64,000 nucleotides of DNA from NCBI GenBank assembly GCA_949752795.1, contig CATKHW010000427.1:434001-498000 (forward strand), given 5' to 3'. Position numbers and translations under genes: made by a program. The DNA comes from Hyperoodon ampullatus. Its lineage: Eukaryota; Chordata; Mammalia; Artiodactyla; Ziphiidae. Shown here one piece after another: positions 20,868 through 33,036 of this stretch. How positions within the stretch are numbered: position 1 is the first letter of the stretch; each line of letters starts with the position of its first letter. Under the pieces are notes generated by a model, which was not told where the DNA came from, made no database searches, and worked only from the letters and a program-made list of their open reading frames with translations.

Positions 20868-22605
20868 CGTCTCAGTCCCAAGTGTCCCTCCTTATGCCAC
20901 ATCCAGTTGTCGTTGTAGATAGGGTCATTCCAGCCTTCATCAGAGACCCTGAAGGAATTGTAAAGAATTTCCCAGTTTTTTTGTTTGTTTTTGAAATTCC
21001 TTTTTATAGTGGGTTTGAGCTGATTCTCGCTGCCATGTTTATGCCAGTCTAGACACACTTGATTCCCTTACGGAGACATATCAATACATAGGTTTTAAGA
21101 TTCTTACTAGTCAGATATTTTCCTCTGCGGGAAATATGGGGTTTTGAGTCCCTTTCATTGAGGACGGTGTAGGTCTTGTCTATTCCATAGTTGGTTTTTG
21201 GAACGGTACCTGTGCTTATATCAAACTCTGGTTTTATGCATCACCCCACCTCTGCTTCCCCCTTAAGCAGGTATAAGAGTGTTTTCTAAATGTGAGACAC
21301 TGTTCTCTTTCCTAACTCAGTTCAAGTGTAGCCATGTTTACAGGATCTTCATAAGTGATATCTTATGATAAGTTTCTTTTTCTGTGTGACTTATTTCACT
21401 TAGAATCATCGTACCTGAATCCACCCATTTTGCTGCTACTGGTCTTATGACATTGATTTCATGGCTGAGGGATATTCCATCGTACGTAAGTACCACAATT
21501 TTTTGAACCATGTTTATATTTTCTGGGATACTTAAGGTGTATCCAAGTTGAGGTCCTTGTATGCAGTGCAGCCCTAAATTTTGGGGTGGCTCTGTCTTAT
21601 TGATTTTCAGTTTTCCCAAGGTATATTCCCTAGACTGGTAGTGCCCTTGGCTCTGTAGCTCTGTTCTTTACTTGTTTTAGGGAACAGAATGCACTCCTCC
21701 AGAGAGGCAGTTGACAATTTACATCCCACCCATCAGCATAACAAGGCTCTCTGTTCTCCAGGGCCTGTCTTGCCTTTCTTGTTCTTACACATTTTGTGGA
21801 TGTCCCTTTTGACCGGTGGGAAGTGATACTTCTTTGTAGTGCAGATTTGCATTGCCCGCTTGCTTGCTTGGCCAAAAAGGGCGTATGCGTTTTCTCCTGA
21901 ATATATTCAGGAGACAACGCATACGCCCTTTTTGGCCAAGTGCATCATTGTCGAAGTTGTGCCCCTCTTCCTGTGCTTTAAAGGCGATTCCAACGTACCT
22001 CTTGAAATCTGTTTCCTGCTATTCTGCCTCGCTTTCAAGTCCGCCTCGTTGCCTTCCCTCAACAGATTTTTGGACGATAGTTGTCCTTTATTACTCGGCC
22101 AGATTGTGAATTGCTGTGCCCCTGAGCTCCATTTTTCAACTCGTTTTTGGTGAGCTGACCGCAAGTCCAAAATTTTGGTTCAGGACCTATACTGGTTCCC
22201 GGTGGGTGGCTGAGAATTTGGTTAATTCTTCTTCCTGCCGGGAAATTACAGTGATATGTGCCCGTCCAAATGCCTAACAGCTACTCTCTCATTGGTTCTC
22301 CCTCTTCCCTTTCATCCTCTGCCAAATTGGCAACCTGTGCGAACCAAGAGGTTAAAGGGGCTGTCTCTCAAAGTTGGGAGGTTGATAGTAAAGCAGACGG
22401 AAAGTCAAACCGGAGCACCAGGAGAGGGACTATGCGTTGAGTTTTAGAAACCTTTCGTATTCACAGTGTGTCCGTTCTCTAGGTTTCCCGCACATGTTAT
22501 AGCTGTAGTAATATTCCCTTCAACGTGGAGAGTTCGGACCCATGGAATGGGTGCCATGCATTATTGCTTTAAAGGGTCTGCATTTGCTCACCCAATCTCA
22601 CCAAT
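20868..22605 (+). repeat. Satellite unit 13 (13/26 family, T-tract deletion)
   Basis: 1,738 bp; one base lost in the T tract (TTTGTTTGTTT near 20980), shared with unit 26. Palindrome 21867-21940 has one right-arm mismatch, A-to-C at 21915. Carries GGCCAGATTG near 22098, shared with units 14, 16, 30 and 33. Confidence 0.93.
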
Positions 22606-24342
22606 CGTCTCAGTCCCAAGTGTCCCTCCTTATGCCACATCCAGCTGTCGTTGTAGATAGGGTCATTCCAGCTTTCATCAGAGAGCCTGAAGGAATTGCA
22701 AATAATTTCCCAGTTTTTTTGTTTTGTTTTTGAAATTCCTTTTTATAGTGGGTTTGAGCTGATTCTCGCTGCCATGTTTATGCCAGTCTAGACACACTTG
22801 ATTCCCTTACGGAGACATATCAATACATAGGTTTTAAGATTCTTACTAGTCAGATATTTTCCTCTGCGGGAAATATGGGGTTTTGAGTCCCTTTCGCTGA
22901 GGACGGTGTAGGTCTTGTCTATTCCATAGTTGGTTTTTGGAACGGTACCTGTGCTTATATCAAACTCTGGTTTTATGCATCACCCCACCTCTGCTTCCTC
23001 CTTAAGCAGGTATAAGAGTGTTTTCTAAATGTGAGACACTGTTCTCTTTCCTAACTCAGTTCAAGTGTAGCCATGTTTACAGGATCTTCATAAGTGATAT
23101 CTTATGATAAGTTTCTTTTTCTGTGTGACTTATTTCACTTAGAATCATCGTACCTGAATCCACCCATTTTGCTGCTACTGGTCTTATGACATTGATTTCA
23201 TGGCTGAGGGATATTCCATCGTACGTAAGTACCACAATTTTTTGAACCATGTTTATATTTTCTGGGATACTTAAGGTGTATCCAAGTTGAGGTCCTTGTA
23301 TGCAGTGCAGCCCTAAATTTTGGGGTGGCTCTGTCTTATTGATTTTCAGTTTTCCCAAGGTATATTCCCTAGACTGGTAGTGCCCTTGGCTCTGTAGCTC
23401 TGTTCTTTACTTGTTTTAGGGAACAGAATGCACTCCTAGAGAGGCAGTTGACAATTTACATCCCGCCCATCAGCATAACAAGGCTCCCTGTTCTCCAGGG
23501 CCTGTCTTGCCTTTCTTGTTCTTACACATTTTGTGGATGTCCCTTTTGACCGGTGGGAAGTGATACTTCTTTGTAGTGCAGATTTGCATTGCCCGCTTGC
23601 TTGCTTGGCCATAAAGGGCGTATGCGTTTTCTCCTGAATATATTCAGGAGACAACGCATACGCCCTTTTTGGCCAAGTGCATCATTGTCGAAGTTGTGCC
23701 CCTTTTCCTGTGCTTTAAAGGCGATTCCAACGTACCTCTTGAAATCTGTTTCCTGCTATTCTGCCTCGCTTTTAAGTCTGCCTCGTTGCCTTCCCTCAAC
23801 AGATTTTTGGACGATAGTTGTCCTTTATTACTCGGCCAGATTGTGAATTGCTGTGCCCCTGAGCTCCATTTTTCAACTCGTTTTTGGTGAGCTGACCGCA
23901 AGTCCAAAATTTTGGTTCAGGACCTATACTGGTTCCCGGTGGGTGGCTGAGAATTTGGTTAATTCTTCTTCCTGCCGGGAAATTACAGTGATATGTGCCC
24001 GTCCAAATGCCTAACAGCTACTCTCTCATTGGTTCTCCCTCTTCCCTTTCATCCTCTGCCAAATTGGCAACCTGTGCGAACCAAGAGGTTAAAGGGGCTG
24101 TCTCTCCAAGTTGGGAGGTTGATAGTAAAGCAGACGGAAAGTCAAACCGGAGCACCAGGAGAGGGACTATTCGTTGAGTTTTAGAAACCTTTCGTATTCA
24201 CAGTGTGTCCGTTCTCTAGGTTTCCCGCACATGTTATAGCTGTAGTAATATTCCCTTCAACCTGGAGAGTTTGGACCCATGGAATGGGTGCCATGCATTA
24301 TTGCTTTAAAGGGTCTGCATTTGCTCACCCAATCTCACCAAT
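22606..24342 (+). repeat. Satellite unit 14 (dimer copy 1, A type)
   Basis: 1,737 bp; two bases lost at CACTCCTAGAGAGG near 23430. Other markers: GAGAGCCTGAAGG near 22681 and TTTTAAGTCTGCC near 23770. Palindrome 23604-23677 has two mismatches (CCATAAAGG in the left arm, GAGACAACG in the right). Repeated almost exactly as unit 16. Confidence 0.93.
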
Positions 24343-26081
24343 CGTCTCAGTCCCAAGTGTCCCTCCTTATGCCACATCCAGCTGTCGTTGTAGATAGGGT
24401 CATTCCAGCCTTCATCAGAGACCCTGAAGGAATTGTAAAGAATTTCCCAGTTTTTTTGTTTTGTTTTTGAAATTCCTTTTTATAGTGGGTTTGAGCTGAT
24501 TCTCGCTGCCATGTTTATGCCAGTCTAGACACACTTGATTCCCTTACGGAGACATATCAATACATAGGTTTTAAGATTCTTACTAGTCAGATATTTTCCT
24601 CTGCGGGAAATATGGGGTTTTGAGTCCCTTTCGCTGAGGACGGTGTAGGTCTTGTCTATTCCATAGTTGGTTTTTGGAACGGTACCTGTGCTTATATCAA
24701 ACTCTGGTTTTATGCATCACCCCACCTCTCCTTCCCCCTTAAGCAGGTATAAGAGTGTTTTCTAAATGTGAGACACTGTTCTCTTTCCTAACTCAGTTCA
24801 AGTGTAGCCATGTTTACAGGATCTTCATAAGTGATATCTTATGATAAGTTTCTTTTTCTGTGTGACTTATTTCACTTAGAATCATCGTACCTGAATCCAC
24901 CCATTTTGCTGCTACTGGTCTTATGACATTGATTTCATGGCTGAGGGATATTCCATCGTACGTAAGTACCACAATTTTTTGAACCATGTTTATATTTTCT
25001 GGGATACTTAAGGTGTATCCAAGTTGAGGTCCTTGTATGCAGTGCAGCCCTAAATTTTGGGGTGGCTCTGTCTTATTGATTTTCAGTTTTCCCAAGGTAT
25101 ATTCCCTAGACTGGTAGTGCCCTTGGCTCTGTAGCTCTGTTCTTTACTTGTTTTAGGGAACAGAATGCACTCCTCCAGAGAGGCAGTTGGCAATTTACAT
25201 CCCGCCCATCAGCATAACAAGGCTCCCTGTTCTCCAGGGCCTGTCTTGCCTTTCTTGTTCTTACACATTTTGTGGATGTCCCTTTTGACCGGTGGGAAGT
25301 GATACTTCTTTGTAGTGCAGATTTGCATTGCCCGCTTGCTTGCTTGGCCAAAAAGGGCGTATGCGTTTTCTCCTGAATATATTCAGGAGAAAACGCATAC
25401 GCCCTTTGTGGCCAAGTGCATCATTGTCGAAGTTGTGCCCCTCTTCCTGTGCTTTAAAGGCGATTCCAACGTACCTCTTGAAATCTGTTTCCTGCTATTC
25501 TGCCTCGCTTTCAAGTCCGCCTCGTTGCCTTCCCTCAACAGATTTTTGGACGATAGTTGTCCTTTATTACTCGGCCAGTTTGTGAATTGCTGTGCCCCTG
25601 AGCTCCATTTTTCAACTCGTTTTTGGTGAGCTGACCGCAAGTCCAAAATTTTGGTTCAGGACCTATACTGGTTCCCGGTGGGTGGCTGAGAATTTGGTTA
25701 ATTCTTCTTCCTGCCGGGAAATTACAGTGATATGTGCCCGTCCAAATGCCTAACAGCTACTCTCTCATTGGTTCTCCCTCTTCCCTTTCATCCTCTGCCA
25801 AATTGGCAACCTGTGCGAACCAAGAGGTTAAAGGGGCTGTCTCTCAAAGTTGGGAGGTTGATAGTAAAGCAGACGGAAAGTCAAACCGGAGCACCAGGAG
25901 AGGGACTATGCGTTGAGTTTTAGAAACCTTTCGTATTCACAGTGTGTCCGTTCTCTAGGTTTCCCGCACATGTTATAGCTGTAGTAATATTCCCTTCAAC
26001 GTGGAGAGTTCGGACCCATGGAATGGGTGCCATGCATTATTGCTTTAAAGGGTCTGCATTTGCTCACCCAATCTCACCAAT
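24343..26081 (+). repeat. Satellite unit 15 (dimer copy 1, B type)
   Basis: 1,739 bp. Palindrome 25343-25416 has one right-arm mismatch (CCCTTTGTGG). A at the 1504-equivalent site near 25849. Matches unit 17 at 3,476 bp until about 25850. Confidence 0.93.
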
Positions 26082-27818
26082 CGTCTCAGTCCCAAGTGTC
26101 CCTCCTTATGCCACATCCAGCTGTCGTTGTAGATAGGGTCATTCCAGCTTTCATCAGAGAGCCTGAAGGAATTGCAAATAATTTCCCAGTTTTTTTGTTT
26201 TGTTTTTGAAATTCCTTTTTATAGTGGGTTTGAGCTGATTCTCGCTGCCATGTTTATGCCAGTCTAGACACACTTGATTCCCTTACGGAGACATATCAAT
26301 ACATAGGTTTTAAGATTCTTACTAGTCAGATATTTTCCTCTGCGGGAAATATGGGGTTTTGAGTCCCTTTCGCTGAGGACGGTGTAGGTCTTGTCTATTC
26401 CATAGTTGGTTTTTGGAACGGTACCTGTGCTTATATCAAACTCTGGTTTTATGCATCACCCCACCTCTGCTTCCTCCTTAAGCAGGTATAAGAGTGTTTT
26501 CTAAATGTGAGACACTGTTCTCTTTCCTAACTCAGTTCAAGTGTAGCCATGTTTACAGGATCTTCATAAGTGATATCTTATGATAAGTTTCTTTTTCTGT
26601 GTGACTTATTTCACTTAGAATCATCGTACCTGAATCCACCCATTTTGCTGCTACTGGTCTTATGACATTGATTTCATGGCTGAGGGATATTCCATCGTAC
26701 GTAAGTACCACAATTTTTTGAACCATGTTTATATTTTCTGGGATACTTAAGGTGTATCCAAGTTGAGGTCCTTGTATGCAGTGCAGCCCTAAATTTTGGG
26801 GTGGCTCTGTCTTATTGATTTTCAGTTTTCCCAAGGTATATTCCCTAGACTGGTAGTGCCCTTGGCTCTGTAGCTCTGTTCTTTACTTGTTTTAGGGAAC
26901 AGAATGCACTCCTAGAGAGGCAGTTGACAATTTACATCCCGCCCATCAGCATAACAAGGCTCCCTGTTCTCCAGGGCCTGTCTTGCCTTTCTTGTTCTTA
27001 CACATTTTGTGGATGTCCCTTTTGACCGGTGGGAAGTGATACTTCTTTGTAGTGCAGATTTGCATTGCCCGCTTGCTTGCTTGGCCATAAAGGGCGTATG
27101 CGTTTTCTCCTGAATATATTCAGGAGACAACGCATACGCCCTTTTTGGCCAAGTGCATCATTGTCGAAGTTGTGCCCCTTTTCCTGTGCTTTAAAGGCGA
27201 TTCCAACGTACCTCTTGAAATCTGTTTCCTGCTATTCTGCCTCGCTTTTAAGTCTGCCTCGTTGCCTTCCCTCAACAGATTTTTGGACGATAGTTGTCCT
27301 TTATTACTCGGCCAGATTGTGAATTGCTGTGCCCCTGAGCTCCATTTTTCAACTCGTTTTTGGTGAGCTGACCGCAAGTCCAAAATTTTGGTTCAGGACC
27401 TATACTGGTTCCCGGTGGGTGGCTGAGAATTTGGTTAATTCTTCTTCCTGCCGGGAAATTACAGTGATATGTGCCCGTCCAAATGCCTAACAGCTACTCT
27501 CTCATTGGTTCTCCCTCTTCCCTTTCATCCTCTGCCAAATTGGCAACCTGTGCGAACCAAGAGGTTAAAGGGGCTGTCTCTCCAAGTTGGGAGGTTGATA
27601 GTAAAGCAGACGGAAAGTCAAACCGGAGCACCAGGAGAGGGACTATTCGTTGAGTTTTAGAAACCTTTCGTATTCACAGTGTGTCCGTTCTCTAGGTTTC
27701 CCGCACATGTTATAGCTGTAGTAATATTCCCTTCAACCTGGAGAGTTTGGACCCATGGAATGGGTGCCATGCATTATTGCTTTAAAGGGTCTGCATTTGC
27801 TCACCCAATCTCACCAAT
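26082..27818 (+). repeat. Satellite unit 16 (dimer copy 2, A type)
   Basis: 1,737 bp, carrying the same 2-bp deletion as unit 14 (near 26912) and the same two palindrome mismatches (27080-27153). I found no private change by eye. Confidence 0.93.
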
Positions 27819-29557
27819 CGTCTCAGTCCCAAGTGTCCCTCCTTATGCCACATCCAGCTGTCGTTGTAGATAGGGTCATTCCAGCCTTCATCAGAGACCC
27901 TGAAGGAATTGTAAAGAATTTCCCAGTTTTTTTGTTTTGTTTTTGAAATTCCTTTTTATAGTGGGTTTGAGCTGATTCTCGCTGCCATGTTTATGCCAGT
28001 CTAGACACACTTGATTCCCTTACGGAGACATATCAATACATAGGTTTTAAGATTCTTACTAGTCAGATATTTTCCTCTGCGGGAAATATGGGGTTTTGAG
28101 TCCCTTTCGCTGAGGACGGTGTAGGTCTTGTCTATTCCATAGTTGGTTTTTGGAACGGTACCTGTGCTTATATCAAACTCTGGTTTTATGCATCACCCCA
28201 CCTCTCCTTCCCCCTTAAGCAGGTATAAGAGTGTTTTCTAAATGTGAGACACTGTTCTCTTTCCTAACTCAGTTCAAGTGTAGCCATGTTTACAGGATCT
28301 TCATAAGTGATATCTTATGATAAGTTTCTTTTTCTGTGTGACTTATTTCACTTAGAATCATCGTACCTGAATCCACCCATTTTGCTGCTACTGGTCTTAT
28401 GACATTGATTTCATGGCTGAGGGATATTCCATCGTACGTAAGTACCACAATTTTTTGAACCATGTTTATATTTTCTGGGATACTTAAGGTGTATCCAAGT
28501 TGAGGTCCTTGTATGCAGTGCAGCCCTAAATTTTGGGGTGGCTCTGTCTTATTGATTTTCAGTTTTCCCAAGGTATATTCCCTAGACTGGTAGTGCCCTT
28601 GGCTCTGTAGCTCTGTTCTTTACTTGTTTTAGGGAACAGAATGCACTCCTCCAGAGAGGCAGTTGGCAATTTACATCCCGCCCATCAGCATAACAAGGCT
28701 CCCTGTTCTCCAGGGCCTGTCTTGCCTTTCTTGTTCTTACACATTTTGTGGATGTCCCTTTTGACCGGTGGGAAGTGATACTTCTTTGTAGTGCAGATTT
28801 GCATTGCCCGCTTGCTTGCTTGGCCAAAAAGGGCGTATGCGTTTTCTCCTGAATATATTCAGGAGAAAACGCATACGCCCTTTGTGGCCAAGTGCATCAT
28901 TGTCGAAGTTGTGCCCCTCTTCCTGTGCTTTAAAGGCGATTCCAACGTACCTCTTGAAATCTGTTTCCTGCTATTCTGCCTCGCTTTCAAGTCCGCCTCG
29001 TTGCCTTCCCTCAACAGATTTTTGGACGATAGTTGTCCTTTATTACTCGGCCAGTTTGTGAATTGCTGTGCCCCTGAGCTCCATTTTTCAACTCGTTTTT
29101 GGTGAGCTGACCGCAAGTCCAAAATTTTGGTTCAGGACCTATACTGGTTCCCGGTGGGTGGCTGAGAATTTGGTTAATTCTTCTTCCTGCCGGGAAATTA
29201 CAGTGATATGTGCCCGTCCAAATGCCTAACAGCTACTCTCTCATTGGTTCTCCCTCTTCCCTTTCATCCTCTGCCAAATTGGCAACCTGTGCGAACCAAG
29301 AGGTTAAAGGGGCTGTCTCTCCAAGGTGGGAGGTTGATAGTAAAGCAGACGGAAAGTCAAACCGGAGCACCAGGAGAGGGACTATGCGTTGAGTTTTAGA
29401 AACCTTTCGTATTCACAGTGTGTCCGTTCTCTAGGTTTCCCGCACTTGTTATAGCTGTAGTAATATTCCCTTCAACCTGGAGAGTTCGGACCCATGGAAT
29501 GGGTGCCATGCATTATTGCTTTAAAGGGTCTGCATTTGCTCACCCAATCTCACCAAT
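27819..29557 (+). repeat. Satellite unit 17 (dimer copy 2, B type)
   Basis: Palindrome 28819-28892 has the unit 15 mismatch. Near 29325 it switches to the CCAAGGTGGG variant shared with units 18, 23, 28, 31, 34 and 35, ending the dimer match. From about here it matches unit 34 at an offset of 29,561 bp. Confidence 0.93.
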
Positions 29558-31296
29558 CGTCTCAGTCCCAAGTGTCCCTCCTTATGCCACATCCAGCTGT
29601 CGTTGTAGATAGGGTCATTCCAGCCTTCATCAGAGACCCTGAAGGAATTGTAAAGAATTTCCCAGTTTTTTTGTTTTGTTTTTGAAATTCCTTTTTATAG
29701 TGGGTTTGAGCTGATTCTCGCTGCCATGTTTATGCCAGTCTAGACACACTTGATTTCCTTATGGAGACATATCAATACATAGGTTTTAAGATTCTTACTA
29801 GTCAGATATTTTCCTCTGCGGGAAATATGGGGTTTTGAGTCCCTTTCACTGAGGACGGTGTAGGTCTTGTCTATTCCATAGTTGGTTTTTGGAACGGTAC
29901 CTGTGCTTATATCAAACTCTGGTTTTATGCATCACCCCACCTCTCCTTCCCCCTTAAGCAGGTATAAGAGTGTTTTCTAAATGTGAGACACTGTTCTCTT
30001 TCCTAACTCAGTTCAAGTGTAGCCATGTTTACAGGATCTTCATAAGTGATATCTTATGATAAGTTTCTTTTTCTGTGTGACTTATTTCACTTAGAATCAT
30101 CGTACCTGAATCCACCCATTTTGCTGCTACTGGTCTTATGACATTGATTTCATGGCTGAGGGATATTCCATCGTACGTAAGTACCACAATTTTTTGAACC
30201 ATGTTTATATTTTCTGGGATACTTAAGGTGTATCCAAGTTGAGGTCCTTGTATGCAGTGCAGCCCTAAATTTTGGGGTGGCTCTGTCTTATTGATTTTCA
30301 GTTCTCCCAAGGTATATTCCCTAGACTGGTAGTGCCCTTGGCTCTGTAGCTCTGTTCTTTACTTGTTTTAGGGAACAGAATGCACTCCTCCAGAGAGGCA
30401 GTTGGCAATTTACATCCCGCCCATCAGCATAACAAGGCTCCCTGTTCTCCAGGGCCTGTCTTGCCTTTCTTGTTCTTACACATTTTGTGGATGTCCCTTT
30501 TGACCGGTGGGAAGTGATACTTCTTTGTAGTGCAGATTTGCATTGCCCGCTTGCTTGCTTGGCCAAAAAGGGCGTATGTGTTTTCTCCTGAATATATTCA
30601 GGAGAAAACGCATACGCCCTTTTTGGCCAAGTGCATCATTGTCGAAGTTGTGCCCCTCTTCCTGTGCTTTAAAGGCGATTCCAACGTACCTCTTGAAATC
30701 TGTTTCCTGCTATTCTGCCTCGCTTTCAAGTCCGCCTCGTTGCCTTCCCTCAACAGATTTTTGGACGATAGTTGTCCTTTATTACTCGGCCAGTTTGTGA
30801 ATTGCTGTGCCCCTGAGCTCCATTTTTCAACTCGTTTTTGGTGAGCTGACCGCAAGTCCAAAATTTTGGTTCAGGACCTATACTGGTTCCCGGTGGGTGG
30901 CTGAGAATTTGGTTAATTCTTCTTCCTGCCTGGAAATTACAGTGATATGTGCCCGTCCAAATGCCTAACAGCTACTCTCTCATTGGTTCTCCCTCTTCTC
31001 TTTCATCCTCTGCCAAATTGGCAACCTGTGCGAACCAAGAGGTTAAAGGGGCTGTCTCTCCAAGGTGGGAGGTTGATAGTAAAGCAGACGGAAAGTCAAA
31101 CCGGAGCACCAGGAGAGGGACTATGCGTTGAGTTTTAGAAACCTTTCGTATTCACAGTGTGTCCGTTCTCTAGGTTTCCCGCACTTGTTATAGCTGTAGT
31201 AATATTCCCTTCAACCTGGAGAGTTCGGACCCATGGAATGGGTGCCATGCATTATTGCTTTAAAGGGTCTGCATTTGCTCACCCAATCTCACCAAT
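29558..31296 (+). repeat. Satellite unit 18 (18/35 pair)
   Basis: Markers shared with unit 35: CTTATGGAG near 29758, CAGTTCTCCC near 30300, TATGTGTTTT in the palindrome, CTGCCTGGAAA near 30926. Palindrome 30558-30631 has one left-arm mismatch. Private C-to-T near 30998 (CTTCTCTTTC). Confidence 0.93.
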
Positions 31297-31656
31297 CCTC
31301 TCAGTCCCAAGTGTCCAGCCTTATGCCACATCCAGCTGTCATTGTAGATAGGGTCGTTCCAGCTTTCATAAGAGACCCTGAAGGAATTGTAAGGAATTTC
31401 CCAGTTTTTTTGTTTTGTTTTTGAAATTCCTTTTTATAGTGGGTTTGAGCGGATTCTCGCTGCCATGTTTATGCCAGTCTAGAATCACTTGATTCCCTTA
31501 CGGAGACATATCAATACATAGGTTTTAAGATTCTTACTAGTCAGATATATTCCTCTGTGGGAAATATGGGGTTTTGAGTCCCTTTCACTGAGGAAGGTGT
31601 AGGTCTTGTCTATTCCATAGTTGGTTTTTGGAACGGTACCTCTGCTTATATCAAAC

Positions 31657-32340
31657 TCTGGTTTTATGCATCACCCCTCCTCTCCTTCCCCCTTAAGCAG
31701 CCATAAGAGTGTTTTCTAAATGTGAGACACGGTTTTCTTTCCTAACTCAGTTCAAGTGTAGCCATGTTTACAGGATCTTCATAAGTGATATCTTATGATA
31801 AGTTTCTTTTTCTGTGTGACTTATTTCACTTAGAATCATCGTACCTGAATCCACCCATTTTGCTGCTACTGGTCTTATGACATTGATTTCATGGCTGAGG
31901 GATATTCCATCGTACGTAAGTACCACAATTTTTTGAACCATTTTTATATTTCCTGGGATATTTAAGGTGTACCCAAGTTGAGGTCCTTGTAAGCAGTGCA
32001 GCCCTAAATTTTGGGGTGGCTCTGTCTTATTGATTTTCAATTTACTCAAGGTATATTCCCTAGACTGGAAGTGCCTTTGGCTCTGTAGCTCTGTTCTTTT
32101 CCTTGTTTTAGGGAACGCAATGTACTCCTCCAGAGGGGCAGTTGGCAATTTACATCCCGCCCATCAGCATAACAAGGCTTCCTGTTCTCCAGGGCCTGTC
32201 TTGCCTTTCTGGTTTTTACACATTTTGTGGATGTCCCTTTTGACCTGTGGGAAGTGATACTTCTTTGTAGCGCAGATTTCCATTGCACGCCTGCTTGCTT
32301 GGCCAAAAAGGGTGTATGCGTTCTCTCCTGAATATATTCA
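31657..32340 (-). mobile_element. Antisense L1 relic in divergent unit 19
   Basis: The same L1-derived segment as in the other units, but the 3' UTR-like part reads AGCCATAAGAG where most units have AGGTATAAGAG. As I recall them, cetartiodactyl L1 3' ends have an ACCATAAG block here, so unit 19 appears closer to the source. The +1 base near 32096 shifts the L1 frame, producing the incidental 126-codon frame 31768-32148 and the 101-codon frame 32046-32351. Confidence 0.7.
31768..32148 (-). pseudogene. L1 ORF2 C-terminal relic, fused longer frame (unit 19)
   Basis: The 126-codon frame keeps the ORF2 C-terminal-like end ('MILSEISHTEK', 'KISL') but its first ~35 residues come from a different frame because of the extra base upstream. 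It has no complete domain. The copy in unit 36 (61329-61709) differs by one residue. Not a functional protein on this evidence. Confidence 0.65.
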
Positions 32341-33036
32341 GGGGAAAACACATACGCCCTTTTTGGCCAAGTGCATCTTTGTCGAAGTTGTGCCCCTCTT
32401 CGTGTGCTTTAAAGGCGATTCCAACGTACCTCTTGAAATCTGTTTCCTGATATTCTGCCTCGCTTTCAAGTCCGCCTCGTTGCCTTCCCTCAACAGATTT
32501 TTGGATGATAGTTGTCCTTTATTACTCGGCCAGTTTGTGAATTGCTGTGCCCCTGAGCTCCATTTTTCAACTCGTTTTCGGTGAGCTGACCGCAAGTCCA
32601 AAATTTTGGTTCAGGACCTATGCTGGTTCCCGGTGCGGGGCTGAGACTTTGGTTAATTCTTCTTCCTGCCGGCAAGTTAGAGTGATATGTGCCCTTCCAA
32701 ATGCCTAACAGCTATTCTCTCATTGGTTCTCCCTCTTCCCTTTCATCCTCTGCCAAATTGGCAACTTGTGCGAACCAGGAGGTTAAAGGGGCTGTCTCTC
32801 CAAGTTGGGAGATTGATAGTAAAGCAGATGGAAAGTCAAACCGGAGCACCATGGGAGGGTCTATTCGTTGAGTTTTAGAAACCTTTCATATTCACAGTGT
32901 GTCCGTTCTCTAGGTTTCCCGTACATGTTATAACTGTAGTAATATTCCCTTCAACCTGGAGAGTTGGGACCCATGGAATGGGTGCCTGCCATTATTGCTT
33001 TAAAGGGTCTGCATTTGCTCACCCAAACTCACCAAT

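Larger units (their letters stand above)
22100..29326 (+). repeat. Higher-order dimer, 3,476-bp period, ~2.1 copies
   Basis: Units 14-15 and 16-17 match base for base as far as I can see. Shared rare markers include a 2-bp deletion (near 23430 and 26912) and the arm mismatches in the palindromes. The match runs from just after the GGCCAGATTG site of unit 13 to the switch at the CCAAGG site of unit 17. Confidence 0.85.
31297..33036 (+). repeat. Satellite unit 19 (divergent, more L1-like)
   Basis: 1,740 bp, with an extra base at TTCTTTTCCTTG near 32096. Many differences from other units, including TCTAGAATCAC near 31480, AGCCATAAGAG near 31699 and CCATTTTTATATTTCC near 31938. Palindrome 32298-32371 has four mismatched positions, two of which would be G-U pairs in RNA. 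Copied as unit 36. Confidence 0.93.
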
